DNA from: Calliphora vicina | Taxonomy: Eukaryota > Arthropoda > Insecta > Diptera > Calliphoridae | Length of the DNA stretch: 64,000 bases | Assembly: GCF_958450345.1 (NCBI RefSeq) | Contig: NC_088784.1 | Span: 47,255,278 to 47,319,277, forward strand | Direction: 5' to 3' | Translations under genes and position numbers: made by a program | Shown: positions 45,161-58,384 of the stretch, piece after piece | Layout: every line of letters starts with the position of its first letter | Position numbering within the stretch: position 1 is the stretch's first letter | The notes under the pieces: model-generated | What the model was told of the DNA's origin: nothing | The model's database searches: none | Seen by the model: the letters and a program-made list of their open reading frames with translations, nothing else

Positions 45161-46197
45161 TATAAAAAAAAACAGCAAAACATAAGATTTATTCATTTTA
45201 GTCCCAAATTTTAAAAACCAATTAACCGAGTGATATAACCGGATAAATCGGTTAACCGAAAATAAACATTATAAATTAACCGGTTCGAAAAAAACCGAGA
45301 TTTCGAAGAAGGAAATACAATCGAAAAAAATTATATTAATCCTATAATTAACAAATTTAATATTTTAATTCAGTATTTGATTTATTTATATTTATTATGG
45401 AATAAAACTTTAAAAACAAACTAGTTTTTAGTGCATATTTTGTTTTATATTTCAGGATTATATTTATCGGTTTTAAGAATTCTTTATACGCAAAAAACAT
45501 ATATCATAGAGTATATTCTTTGTTGTCCTTCTTACTACAAATAACACATAAAATTTAAAAAATAGGACATCAACAGTGAACATCGATATTTGCAAAGAAT
45601 AGGAGTGAAAAAAGTTTTACTGTAGAAAAAATGCAGCTAACTACACATATTTTTGTAAAGTGTATTTGAGAGGAATATGTTCTATAAATGTTCTTTCTTT
45701 GCTAATGTCCAAAGTCAATGGCCACGTGTGATATGTAATGCGGTCGATGCGTGTCCGCCACACACCAAAACATTAAAGACAATACTTAAGTACAGTATGT
45801 CTCATAAATATTTTGCACATGCTAAATTTTATGAAATTCATGAAACAAATTATTCTAAAATAGGATTTGATTTTGCTTTTATTTCGTGTAAGTAAAATTA
45901 CTGGACCTACCGTCAGATGTTCAGTGTCGTACAATGCCAAATACAACTTAAAGCATTATAATTTATGATGTTTTCGTTTATTATCAGCTAGAAAACGTAC
46001 GATTTTTGACGAATATACATTTGAATACTTTTTGTAATTCTGGAAATAATAAAAAAATCTGTTCATTCCCGGGAATTTTTTAATACTAAATTAAGCTAAA
46101 AACCAGTAAAATTTTTACGGTCTAATTCATAATAACGTGTTTTTCATGTACAAAAGAGAAACAGCTGATTCGGAACGTAACAGAAAGTAAAGACTAA
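45161..46197. other. No gene recognised
   Basis: AT-rich. A GGTTAACCGAAAATAAAC-type motif near 45250 recalls the hAT-like MITE. The ORF at 45677-45895 matches nothing known to me. Confidence 0.4.
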
Positions 46198-46762
46198 GAG
46201 CCAGTTTTTGACTTCGTATTTAAATATGAATTATATTTAAGTTCTATTTAAATACGAAAATGAGTTTCTCAGTGCTTTTTTAAATGATACTTAAATGGCC
46301 AACGTTGGCCATTTAAATTCTATTTAAGTTTCATAAACTACCATATGTTTTTGACAGCTGACTTTTGTTGTTTAGTTTTTTTTCGACTCTATTGTAGTGA
46401 AAAAAAACCAAACAGCAGCGCGCTGCAGCGTTTTGCTAAAAAAAAGCGTCTTGCAAAAACTACAATTCCGATGCGGGGCAATTGGAGCTTCTTTTGTGCA
46501 TTTTCCTACCAATAATTTTATTGTTTAATAAACTTTCATTTCTTATTGGGCAAAATGTAACAATTTTTGTTTTGGTTGAACAGCTGTTTTAAGCAAAACT
46601 ATCGATAATTTTTTGATATTTAGTAGTGCTGCCATACTTTTATCTTATTTAAATAAGACAAATTATGTAGCACTGAAAAACTCAAACTGTATTTAAATAC
46701 AACTTAATTTTAAGTTAAAATTAACTAAATACGTATTTAAATAACAAGTCAAAAACTGGGCA
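46198..46762. mobile_element. PIF/Harbinger-like MITE, copy 3
   Basis: A 565-bp copy of the family at 15473-16393, with the same GAGCCAGTTTTTGACTT and CAAAAACTGGGCA ends and a TAA duplication (46195-46197, 46763-46765). Confidence 0.8.
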
Positions 46763-49513
46763 TAATTCTGCCTTAAGTCTGTTATAAACCATTGATAAAT
46801 TCGAAATATTTATTGTAGCGTCAACACTACTTTAAACCTACTTTAAGGTATTCTTTTTACATTTTATCTGGGAAAAAATGGAATTTTAAAGATAATTATT
46901 CATAAATTTGGAATAATACTACTGCAATTGCTAAACATAATTTTAACTCCATCTGGGAATAAATTCCACTTTAATAATTATGATTTTGTTTCATATTCCT
47001 CCGGCAGTCCACAAGTGAGTTTGATTGTCATTTTTGCCATTTACTTTTAACCTGTAACGCCATGTAGTAATAAAATGTGTAAACATTTTGGAAGAAGGTC
47101 CACACAATCTAACCCACTCCGGAATTAAAACTATGTGTTTCCTCATAGAAATTCTTTCAATTTTGTTAAAATTTAACAAAATGACAATAAAAAAATTAAT
47201 AAAACAAATCATAAAACAGTGATGTTTTTCATTTGAAATATATTTATTAATAAAAGAGAAATATAAATTTCACTATTTTCAGATAGGTCAATAGGAGAAA
47301 TAATGGACCGATTCTAAATTCAATAGACTTCGTCCTTGGAGCAATAGAAAAGATTGTACCAAATTTTGTCGAATTATCTTTGACAAAAAGACACAATCGT
47401 TACATCATTTGTGTACATCCGACGGTAAATGCAGACTGTTCTGCAGGTATTATCGAATTAGTTTAATGATTTCTTGCAAGCATTAATTTGTCTGACATTA
47501 GGGTGCTAGGAACAAAGATCTGGTGGATAAATACTAGAACGGGATACCATACTAGGTCTATGGCCCTTAGATCAAAACATTGGTCTTCCCGAGACAAAAA
47601 TATTGATATATCATACTTTAAGATCCGACTGTAAGTGCCAAAGATATAACGAAAAATGTAAAAAAGACATAAACATGTTTTATATGAACATATATCTTTC
47701 TACGAAATGATATCGCCATCGTTTTAAGCGTTTAAATTTGGGCGCATTGAAAATTATTGTTTTGATATGACGTAGTGGAACGTGCTATCGTAAAAATCGA
47801 TGGCACAATATCGATTACTAAATTGACCCACCCTAGTATACAATGACTATAAACAATTCAGCAAAACATTAGATTTATTCATTTTAGTCCAAAATTTAAT
47901 TTTTTGCTTTATTTACATTAATACAATGTACAATTTTATATAGGTTTTATATATTATTTAGTTTAGCGTTTTTAGGAATACATTTTATAATAATCCATTA
48001 AAATGTATACTAACTTGAACGTAACGGTCCATAATTAGTTACTTATTCAATTATTTCTGCTTGAAATTATCACTTTCACTTTAATTGATACTTTTGTAGG
48101 TATTTGTACTCAAAACTATCACACTTGAAAAAAGTTCCGAGAATCAGCTGATGAACTTTTGTTATTTCTTTGATGCTATTGTAAACGAAAGTATTTACTG
48201 AAAAAATACTCACTTATAGATGCTTTAATTCATTATAGAGTTATTTTATTTATGAAGAAATCTTGATTGATGTTTTTAATTAAAATTGATTTAAGACCTT
48301 TACAAATCCATCATATACTCTATACACGTTTGTAACCTTTTCAAAATTTGTACAAGTTTTTTAACAATATTATGGTGATTGTAATTATGTATATAATTGC
48401 GATAACCATAATATGGTAAAGTTATGATACACATGATTGTAGCAAACATATATATGATCATAGTAAAAATCAGGATATGTGATCTAATGTTTCACTGGTT
48501 TTTAAAAATTCTTAAAAATGTGCTTAAATGGAGTTCAAAATATTATTTTTAAAATTATAATAATTAATTTACCAATAAAACTATTTTTTTTGAACAATTC
48601 AAAATAGTTTGTACACCGTGAATTTTAAAATTTTATTTATTATTAATAACTTCTTGTCGCTACGGACGTTGGACGGACTTACATCTTGAATAGAAGAATT
48701 ATAATAATTTTTTTATACTTAAAACTAACATCTAAATACCGAAATTTTACAGTATCAGAAACAAAGTTGATAAAGTTTACTCTAAGTAAAATTCATTGCT
48801 TTTTAAAATGTAAACTACCTTTTTTTGCTGGGTATGGCTATGGCTGTGCCGAATGGACAAACAAAAATTTATGAAAAATATTAGTGTATGTTGATCTTTA
48901 ACTTTAAAAGAACATAATATATGGCCGCACGTATATCCTGTGCCGATCTCTGTAAAACCGTATTGACGTATTTAACACCTTGTCTGTAAAATCCAAATTT
49001 TTTAAATGAAAGCCATATAAATTTTCAAATAATTGTTTGCGATAACTTCGAATTCGGTGAATATTTTGATAATTGAATATATTGCAAATATAGCACTCAT
49101 ATAGTCCAGTAAAAAAGTTTTCTAAAAATTACATGGAATTTGAATGCGTCCCTGTTGCAAATAATAAAAAATTCAAACTCAAATTTAATCGATGTGTATT
49201 TGTTTGAATCCATTACTGTTTACTGGTTCAACCTATTTACTTAATTTTTTTTTGTCTAATATTCCTGCCAATTAATTTTTTAACTGATTTTTCTAATGTT
49301 CAATACCAAACATTTCTGATCAATAGAGAAAATATATAATTTTTATTTAGCCATATAAAGAAAATAAAACGCAACAACCAATAAGAAAAGAGAATATCAT
49401 AAAAAGTCATGAAAAACAGAAAACGTGCCTTTTTACGACGTCACAATTTGCTAGTACAAAAAAACCCATGATTTTAGGTCATGACTTGAAGTCATAATGT
49501 AAATGTCCCCTAA
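46763..49513. other. Mostly unrecognised AT-rich DNA
   Basis: No gene seen. 47650-47835 is a dispersed repeat shared with 44985-45160. 47290-47640 has the flavour of a decayed mini-me-like element but lacks ends. Confidence 0.4.
47650..47835 (+). repeat. Dispersed repeat shared with 44985-45160
   Basis: ACGAAATGATATCGCCATCG, TTGGGCGCATTGAAAATTAT and TATGACGTAGTGGAAC occur in both copies with only a few differences. Confidence 0.85.
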
Positions 49514-49810
49514 GTACCCTTTTACAACGCGGAAATTGAAAGGCAGACAGACGAAGTTTGTAGCCGAGGGGTTGAAAATGTAGAGAGAATGTGAAGTAGA
49601 CGACTATTTTTTGTTTCTCTTTTCCACTCTTCGCAATTTTCATGTTATTGCTTCATATCATTATTCTTACATCAATGTTTAAATGCATCAACAGCGAAAA
49701 AAAACGAAAAATGTCTGTCTATTAATTTCGCGATTGTAAAAGCTTTAGGCAAGTTCAAAAGAGAATGAGAAAAATGTCCGCCTTTCAATTTCTGCATTGT
49801 GAAAGGGGAC
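49514..49810. mobile_element. Short MITE, copy 2 (GTCCCCTTTTACAATG family)
   Basis: A 297-bp element with ends GTACCCTTTTACAACG and, inverted, GTCCCCTTTCACAATG, flanked by TAA (49511-49513, 49811-49813), a PIF/Harbinger-type target. It is longer than copy 1 at 31896-32050, which looks internally deleted. Confidence 0.75.
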
Positions 49811-52502
49811 TAATTATGGATCGATCGTCATAAAATTAGGTGACACGAATTCTGTGTATATGCAACTTATTTCTGTGTTGAATTTTATTTGGATACCAAC
49901 ATTTTTAAGACATTTGCTTGTTAAAGTGATTTTCGGTCCATAACTATGACTAGTTATGTACCGATCATCTTAAAATTTGGTGATTTCTGTACATGTGGAA
50001 CTCATTAGTGTCGAATTTTATTTGGATACTAAAATTTTTAAGACATTTATCAAATCTGGTAACCCTTCGCATATCTAACATAATTTTTAAGAAAGCAATA
50101 ATAAATTTGAATAAAAATAAAGCATGTGTGTAAGTATGTGGATGCAAAATACTTTTATGATATACTGTATGTAGAATTTGACTGCGTTTAAATGCGTTAA
50201 AGCCTTTTAATGCCGCCAACAACGTAGTAAGGAATTGAATTAAACTGGCTAAATTCCATAAGAATTTCTCATTGCATTTTTTTAAATTGGTGTGTGTATG
50301 TTCAATATATGCACACTTTTTGGTTTGGAAGATTCTTCTTCCATACATAAGTTGCAATTGAACTTAATAATACGGGTATGTATGTTCTTAGTTTTTGTGT
50401 CAGGCTATGCTTTGTCCCTTTTGAGTTTGCAAAATTGTGCCAACAGAGGTAATAGCGAGTTTTCTTGATAAACATCGACTGAACTGTTTAAATACAATTG
50501 ATTGTGCTTATGCTGAAGCTTCTGGAATTCGGTACATATAAAAAGGATGCCGATAATATATGTTAAGGTACGTTCAAACATGACAAATATTTAAAGAAGA
50601 AGACGCAACCACTAAATAGAATTATGTTGTTTATTTGAAAAACTTATTTTACTTCGGACAAATTTGTCGCTGTTTACTATTAAAAAACACTTGTATGAGC
50701 AAACAACTATAAACAAATGTATACTAAAATAGTGGTTACGCTTTTTTGGGTAAATGTTTGCCATGTGTGACCATACCATTGAGAATATTATGTAATTTGA
50801 AATGATCAAGTAGTACTAATGTTGTAAATAATCCGCCTTCATAAAATTAGTATATTATATGGGTAAAATCTTAGAATTAATGCAACATTCTATGAATTTT
50901 TAAATTTTAATATCTAATTGATGTACCATATTTTTGAAGTACTAGTTTTTTACATACATATATCGTAACATTGATTACTTACAAACATAATTATTTTATA
51001 TAATATTTCTGCAAAGTTATACCAATATTTTATGCCAAACTGAATAACCAGTAAGTTTATCCAACTATAAGTGGTTTTATTTTAAAAACGAATAAGCTAA
51101 AATACATACTGGCAATATTATATAGATTATACGTAAAAACACGACTTTAATTGTCGATTTTTTTAGTAATTGCTAAAGTGAGTAATTGTAAAAGTGGGAT
51201 TCCAAAGAAACCTGTAATATCAATATTTTTAAGATAGTTGTCATTGTTTAAATACCATGGTAGTCTTAAGTCAAAAAAAATTTAAACTCCGTGCAACGAT
51301 TACAGCTAAACTACTTAACGAATAACAATAAAAATTTCATATTTTAACATATCTCGCCACATCAACAGACAGTTTATTACTAGCCATGTTAAAAAAAAAT
51401 CGTATTTTATACATATTTTTATGCATTTTAATTACTCTATTCACAAAAAAACGTAAAATGTGTAAATAAAATATCAGAAAGATTAGAATAGTTGAATATA
51501 TTTGATAATAAAAAATATAAAATGTGCAATACTGTAGGCAGATAGAATAAAAAATTTAGAAATTTCAAATGTTGTTTATAAATATTTTGTATCTGTTTTT
51601 GTTTACATATGTACATTAGAGTTAATTTCAAAAATTTGATTTACGGGTATCATCATTTTTCTGAATGTTTTAGCGTAAATATTTGGAAAATTTTCAATCC
51701 TTGTGGTGGTTCAACGCACCTAAAGACGCGCATTCTGAGCACATTTTTCTGTAGAGCAATAACTGCTGAATATATTGTAAATATGATTTCACCAGTCGAT
51801 TCTGCATTAAAAATTAATACAATTGATGCATCGTTGTAACGTTTGCGGAAACAAATTTTAACAAAAATTTTGACACTGGCCAAAGAAAAAGTACATGAGC
51901 TATTAGTGTTTTAGGACTTATTTTGAATTACGTTATGTTTTGCCTTAATACTTTGCCTTAACATTTTAAAATCTGGCTTTTAGTTATTTTAAAATGTTAA
52001 CAAAATAAGAACTACCTTGAACAAATATTTGCAAGTTTTTCCATATTTTATCTATTTTCATCGGGAACAATTTGTTATATTTTTCTTCAAGTGGCAGTGA
52101 AAGGCAGAAATGTGGACTTTTTTTGGAAATAAATAAACCTATTATTGATTAGATGTGCAAAGTAGAACATAATATTTTTTCTTAAAAAATATATATGGAT
52201 CTTAATCAATCAACTGTAAATTGCAAATTTAGACTTTTTTTGAATTTGATATAACCGTCAATTCTAATTAATATATTATGAAATGTGTACACTAAATGAA
52301 TCATTTCAGAGATAATTTTTTTAAAAATAATGTTCTTCTTAACTGTTCCATCATCCAACTATCTCGCCCAGATAATTATGGTGCTTTCCAACACCTTTAA
52401 AATTCCAGACATTTCTAAAGTGAAAAAATGTCCCAATTTTTTTAAATTAAAACAAATTTTGAGTTTTTGGAAATTTTTAAATAGAAAAGCTGTTGTAGAC
52501 TA
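49811..52502. other. Gene-poor AT-rich stretch
   Basis: No repeats or genes recognised with confidence. The segment 51653-51883 is open on both strands and less AT-biased, and may hold a small exon (see separate entry). Confidence 0.4.
51720..51801 (-). other. Possible small internal exon (weak)
   Basis: On the minus strand an acceptor-like TTTTAATGCAG precedes, and a donor-like AG/GTGCGT follows, an 82-bp segment that can read RLVKSYLQYIQQLLLYRKMC, an amphipathic-helix-like peptide. The region is less AT-rich than its surroundings. I recognise no family, and such signals arise by chance in AT-rich DNA. Confidence 0.15.
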
Positions 52503-52628
52503 TTTAATTCGGCTACATCGGCATGAGTAGACATGTGGCCGTGTAGCTGTGTTGTCGTCAAAATAATCGTCTTCATATAAACGTGTGCATTTTATTTTTG
52601 ACAGATTGAAGTTGGTAGCCTGCTGTCT
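52503..52628. mobile_element. Terminal fragment of the 43345-type TIR element
   Basis: TTTAATTCGGCTACATCGGC through GTAGCCTGCTGTCTT matches the right part of 43345-43869. The left part is missing. Confidence 0.7.
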
Positions 52629-53501
52629 TAAAACGCTTAAAACGCGGGAATTAGCTTTATTTGAAGCAAGTAGCAATTGGACAAAAAATTTAGATTGTCT
52701 TTATAATGCTTTAAAAACATCTGTGGAAAGCTAAAGACTTTTCTTGCTGGCAGAAAACTTTGCCAATAAAATAATAAATCGGATGCCCAATTGAATGCAT
52801 TAGTTAATTTAGAAACTCGTTTAAAAAAAATAGTTCTATGATGAACATATCGTCCCCTCAATAAAACAATAGCGTATAAGTATATACACCATTATTGTTA
52901 TTATGGCATAATAAGAATCTACATAACTGATTATATACATATGTGGTCAAAATTTGCTGAAATTCTACTTCCACAGAGTAGGTCAAAATATCAATTGAAA
53001 TATTACTTTTGTTCTAGATGTCTACTAACACAAAAATTTTAAACTCAATTATTTCGAAATGGCAAACAAATTATACACTATTGCTTTATTAAGGGGACGA
53101 ATATAACATTATTTCTATGAAATAATACTTAATTTTACAGTAACAAATGATCTCCAAATATTCTAAAGAAATTTTTCTTGTTTTATGTGCAATTGAATTG
53201 TAATGTATTGCTTTTCTTTGCTTTTTAATGAAATGACTCAATTTTACAAAATAATTTTCCTTTTTACCTATTTTCTAGGAATCCGGGGAAATAAAATTAT
53301 CCGGGAAACCCTAGTTACAAAACATTTATTTTTATAGATAACCAACTCGCATCCCACTAAGCGACCAAAAACTATTCTAGGAAAACACCTAAGATTTATT
53401 TTGAGAAAAAGGGACCATTTTAAAAATAAGTCAAAAATATTTTTTGTTTAAAGTTTGAAGAAATAGCTGCTATCTAAACAATTTGGGACAAATTTGGCTA
53501 T
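52629..53501. other. No certain feature; possible decayed coding at the start
   Basis: 52630-52830 reads TRELALFEASSNWTKNLDCL in one plus frame and, after a stop, SDAQLNALVNLETR in the same frame. The residue composition looks protein-like, but I cannot assign it. The rest is AT-rich. Confidence 0.25.
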
Positions 53502-53510
53502 ATGGTACAT

Positions 53511-55415
53511 TAGAGTGCTCCAAAAATTGTGCTCTAGAATTGTTCTATGTATTGTGGAAACACATTGTGTAAAATATTAGGATGATAGGATAACGGTAAC
53601 TGGTGGCGCAACGACGCTGAAGTTTTGAGGTGCATTTACAAGGGGAAAATATGCAATTTTTTCAGTTTTTGTAAAAATTTTGCCATTAAATAATGACTAA
53701 CAATTTAATTTAAAAGAATCGAAATGTGTACGTAATTGTCGTTATAATAAGATATAAAAGACAAAAATTGGTGAAAAAATTTTAAAGTTATTAAAAAATC
53801 GCCGGGCCATTAACGTGTCTCAGGCCACTAGAACAAGAAATTTATGAACAAAATTAACATATTTTGAGAAATATTAAAATAAAAGCTTATTTTTACTTAA
53901 AATATATCCATATTTACTTTATATGAGTTTTTGTCCTCGTAGGATACCGTTAACCTATTCGCAGGTATGACCAAAAAAATTAAATTTTTTTAACGGCAGT
54001 TTCAAAACTCCAATTTCAAATTTTTAAAAATTTTGTTAAACAAATTTCAGAATTTTTTGATCATCACATGGGGATTTATTGACAACATAATAGGGAATAA
54101 AAATGTGAAAAAAGTATGTCAATACCTCTTATAGTTTTTCCGTACCTGCGATATAAATTTTGCGATTTTCGAGAAAAACTAATTTTTTGGCCATATTTTG
54201 GGGAATGACCAGAATTTCCTTACTGTAATGATTTTTAAATAAAAGCTATTCAGAATAATATAGTCCAGGTAATTCTAAATATAGTCTGAAAGTTTTACTA
54301 AAATCGGAAAACTTTAACCCTTAAATCGTGAAGGTCAAAGGTAAATTTTTTCAATATTTGGAATTTCTCATGGAAAGATATCGAAATATTATATATTTTT
54401 GGGCCGATTTTGATGAAACTTAAGAAAAATATAAAATGAAGTCTAGTATTCACAATAACAGTACAAACATGGAAATTAACCCTTAATAGCACTTGGGGTC
54501 CAAATGACCCTCAACTTTTAAAATCACGAAAAACACATTCATTTTGACCATAATTTCCATTTTTGTACTGTTATTGTGAATACTAGACTTCATTTTATAT
54601 TTTTCTTAAGTTTCATCTGGACTATATTATTCTGAATAGCTTTTACTTAAAAATCATTACAGTAAGGAAATTCTGGTCATTCCCCAAAATATGGCCAAAA
54701 AATTAGTTTTTCTCGAAAATCGCAAAATTTATATCGCAGGTACGGAAAAACTATAAGAGGTATTGACATACTTTTTTCACATTTTTATTCCCTATTATGT
54801 TGTCAATAAATCCCCATGTGATGATCAAAAAATTCTGAAATTTGTTTAACAAAATTTTTAAAAATTTTAAATTGGAGTTTTGAAACTGCCGTTAAAAAAA
54901 TTTTATTTTTTTGGTCATACCTGCGAATAGGTTAACGGTATCCTACGAGGACAAAAACTCATATACAAGTAAATATGGATATATTTTAAGTAAAAATAAG
55001 CTTTTATTTTAATATTTCTCAAAATATGTTAATTTTGTTCATAAATTTCTTGTTCTAGTGGCCTGAGACACGTTAATGGCCTGGCGATTTTTTAATAACT
55101 TTAACATTTTTTCACCAATTTTTGTCTTTTATATCTTATTATAACGACAATTACGTACATATTTCGATTCTTTTAAATTAAATTGTAAAAGTCATTATTT
55201 AATGGCAAAATGTTTACAAAAACTGAAAAAATTGCATATTTTCCCCTTGTAAATGCACCTCAAAACTTCAGCGTCGTTGCGCCACCAGTTAACGTTATCC
55301 TATCATCCTAATATTTTACACAACGTGTTTCTACAATACATAGAACAATTCTAGAGGGGGGGACGGCCTGTACCTAGAAAGTTTTTTTTCGTCCATACAA
55401 TCTTGGAGCACTCTA
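53511..55415. mobile_element. Foldback element with ~0.9-kb inverted arms
   Basis: A 1905-bp element starting TAGAGTGCTCC and ending GGAGCACTCTA, flanked by the perfect 9-bp duplication ATGGTACAT (53502-53510, 55416-55424). The two arms match over most of their length around a central loop near 54480-54550. The left arm has ~150 bp (about 54270-54415) that is missing from the right. Long arms and a 9-bp duplication fit foldback or Mutator-like elements. There is no transposase. A fragment lies at 25030-25205. Confidence 0.85.
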
Positions 55416-55429
55416 ATGGTACATACATA

Positions 55430-55640
55430 TGTATATAAAAATGAATGAATGTATGTATGTCTATTTATTTGTTTGTGACTTAGGACGCTAAACCACTGGA
55501 CCGATCCTTTTGAAATTTTTAATGTATATTCCTCTATATTTGGAAGGAACAATAGGCTACTTTATTTTTATTTTAAAGTGGACGTGGCACTTTCCAGTAA
55601 AGTATATCTGGTATTTCGCGGAATTTACTTCGGTATATAC
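55430..55640 (+). repeat. Possible Helitron-like 5' fragment
   Basis: ATGTATATAAAAATGAATGA and GCTAAACCACTGGACCGATC resemble the 5' region of some insect Helitrons. No 3' end is seen. Weak. Confidence 0.25.
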
Positions 55641-56211
55641 AGTAGAAGACAAAAGTGTTCACGAATAGTTGAAATTTTAGTTTACACATTATTTCTTCAA
55701 CATAACAACTGATCTGATAAAATTTTTTTTTGTTAATTGTTAAGCACTCTATTTTCTACTATCTGGTAACTCACTCTGAAACTAACGGAACTTTTATACG
55801 TTTTTTGAATCACATCTGAACGAAGTCACACACCCAGCGAAAAAATGAACACATCCGTGTACGATTTGACACCATTCGCTGTCAATAGTGTACCAACCCC
55901 GTATGTGTACAAATAGCACACGAACGGTGTCAATTTGACAACGAATAAATGACACCATTCCGTCAATTTGACACGTGTACGGTAATTAAAATAAATAACA
56001 AATTCCTTCATATTTTGCATTTATTTTTAAATACAATACGAATAAATAGTTAAATATAAAATACATATAAAGGTGTTTAAATGTGTCAATTGTCGGAGTT
56101 CTTGTATGTGAAATTTCAAATATAATTATATATACATATAGCTCTACCTAACTTTTTAATGTACAAAAACTTTTTTTTTATACGTTTATTATAATATTAT
56201 TCCTGCCTTTA
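55641..56211. other. No recognised feature
   Basis: Includes a stretch (55855-55985) rich in repeated TTTGACAC and GTGTAC motifs, otherwise unremarkable. Confidence 0.35.
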
Positions 56212-56292
56212 ATTTCTAGGCCTTACAATATGTAATTAAATCTTAAAACTAAACAATTATTGTTCTCTCAGTGGAGAATCATATTTGGAAAA

Positions 56293-56577
56293 TTAGATGA
56301 GTGGTAAATCAGCTCTACGCAGCCTCGAGCTGTCTTGAGTTACTGTAAGTAGCCTTGCGAGCGGGTTCGGATGATGATGTAATTTTGATAAATAAGCTTC
56401 ACGAGTTTTTCTAAATTCATCTTTGACCAAGGGTACATCTAAGTCTCTGTGGATGTTCTCGTTTCTTATGTACCATGGAGCTCCCGTCATGGTTCTAAGA
56501 ATTTTGGATTGTGCCCTCTGTATAAGATCTATACTGGTATTGCTTGCTGTTCCCATAATTGGATTCCGTATGTCCAA
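56293..56577 (-). pseudogene. LINE 2: ORF2 C-terminus
   Basis: A 94-residue frame. IDLIQRAQSKILRTMTGAPW, YIRNENIHRDLDVPLVKDEF and YLSKLHHHPNPLARLL are the C-terminal tail of Jockey-type ORF2, following the thumb. It continues the ORF at 56529-56990 after a frameshift. Confidence 0.8.
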
Positions 56578-56990
56578 ATTGGTTTTAAGACTGTCTTATA
56601 CAGGATGACTTTGCAGTTAAGGCTTAATTTCGATTGGTGGTGGATTAGCCAGTGTAAATTAGAAGCTTTTAGTTTCATGTGGAGCCGCTTGGCTTCTATG
56701 TGCCGACGCCAAGTAAGACGTCTATCTAAATGAATGCCAAGGTATGTAACGTGGTCAGACTGTGGGATGTTCACACTGTTTAGTGTCACTGGTGGACAAT
56801 TTCCTCTCCTAAGTGAAAACGTTATGTGCTTGCTTTCGTTCACTTGTATTCTCCAATTTTTTAACCACGTGTCCACGTGCCTGAGATAATTATCAAGGTT
56901 TCTAGATACTACATTTAAGTCCACATGAGAACTAAGAATTGCAGTGTCATCTGCAAAGGTGGAAATGGTTAATTCTTCGGACTCGGGCAA
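56529..56990 (-). pseudogene. LINE 2: RT motif C and thumb
   Basis: A 153-residue frame. ISTFADDTAILSSHVDLNVV carries the intact ADD active site. NLDNYLRHVDTWLKNWRIQV, SKHITFSLRRGNCPPVTLNS and YLGIHLDRRLTWRRHI follow, as in Jockey-type RTs. The palm upstream of motif B is deleted. Confidence 0.88.
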
Positions 56991-57414
56991 GTCTGAGGTG
57001 TATAATAAGTACAGGGTTGGTCCTAGAAGCTGGTCCCGAGGTACACCAGCATTGATCGCATAGTCGCTTGTGCTTAGTACTGGTTAAACTTTCAATATAG
57101 TTTTGATTTCTGCGATCCTCTTCAGACTGAAGGGCTCTTTTTAATTTCTTGCTTGCAATGGACAGCCTCTGCTTAACAGCAGGGGATCTGTTGTGTTGCC
57201 AATCTCTTCTACATCTCCTCTTTTCGAGGAGGAGACTATTAATTTCTGCATTAGAAATACACATTTTAGGATTAGGGGGAATTTGGCACTTAGAGTGATC
57301 CAAGTCCGAAAAGATTAGAGTCTTGAAGTCTCTGATACAATCATTGATATCTTCCTCACACTGTATGTTATATTCAGTGTGGATGTGGCTGCTGATGTAT
57401 TTCCTATATTTCAA
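56947..57414 (-). pseudogene. LINE 2: linker fused to RT remnant
   Basis: A 155-residue frame. YNIQCEEDINDCIRDFKTLI, NAEINSLLLEKRRCRRDWQH and SKKLKRALQSEEDRRNQNYI are the endonuclease-RT linker. The frame then crosses the deletion junction near 57070-57090; beyond it another frame reads GVPRDQLLGPTLYLLYTSDL, the end of motif B. Confidence 0.8.
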
Positions 57415-57464
57415 CCAATCAGTCTTGAATAATGAAGCTTCCGTATGAGACGATTGATATTGGC

Positions 57465-58081
57465 CTAGTGTAGTATAACGGGAGAATGATCAGAAGATAG
57501 TTCATGTGATATTTCTGCAGTAATAGAGTTTCTGTTTATATTCCTTGATATGGCAAAATCTATTAGATCAGCTATTTTTCTAGGATCAGAAGGCCAATAA
57601 GTGGGCTGACCCGGTGATATAAAATCTAAGCAATTTTTTCGATCAACTAGAGTCCTGTACAGCTGTCTGCCTTTGGGATTCATTAATCTGGAACCCCAAT
57701 ATGTATGCTTAGCGTTGTAGTCACCACAAGCCAGGAAACGATCTCCTAGTGTATTAAAAAATTCTTCAAATTGTTCCTTAATCACAGAAAATCGTGGGGG
57801 ACAATATATTGAGCTTAGAGTCAAATCTCCAACTCCACATTCTAAGCAAATGGATGTTGCTTGCAAATAGTTTTTGGAAAATTTTTCTAGGGTATAATGT
57901 TTTATCCTATTTCTAATTAAAATACCATAAAACCTGGAATATGAAAATTATATTTATTTGTTAAATGAGTCTCCGAGATTAACAATACATCTATATTCTT
58001 TTCGTTGATAAAGTGTGACACCTCAGCTTTGTGCTGGTTCAAGCCATTTGCGTTCCAGAAACAAATTTTTAAAAAACTCAT
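57465..58081 (-). pseudogene. LINE 2: AP-type endonuclease
   Basis: Starts MSFLKICFWNANGLNQHKAE at 58081 with LLISETHL soon after. A small deletion and frameshift near 57900 break it, after which LIRNRIKHYTLEKFSKNY and the frame 57866-57465 (LSSIYCPPRFSVIKEQFEEF, CGDYNAKHTYWGSR, ADLIDFAI, SSDHSPVILH) complete the domain. Catalytic Glu, Asp and His motifs are visible. Confidence 0.85.
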
Positions 58082-58384
58082 TTTCCTGTTAAGAGTATTT
58101 GTATCATTTGGTTCTGGGCTCTCAAAAGCTCTTGTGTGGTATTTTGCATGGATGTCATGAAATTAGACATGTTTTGGTTAAGTGAGGTTATGTTACTTGC
58201 AAGAGTATTTAATAAATTTTCTAACCCTCCCGAATTTTGGGGGAAACTAGGTTGTTTATTATCAGATTTTAAAATATTTGCATATGAGACGGTTCCAGAC
58301 TGAACTGGAACCTCCTTATTATTTTTATATGGAGTGGGAACTCCAGAAATTGGCGGATAGGAACTGCAGTTCAGATTTACTGGT

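Noticed and set aside
45677..45895. 72-codon ORF with cysteines
   Set aside because: No recognised motif and no supporting context; length is within chance for this window.
54480..54560. Possible independent element in the loop of the foldback (AGCACTTGGGGTCCAAATGA)
   Set aside because: The segment is simply the unpaired centre between the two arms; no borders of its own are visible.
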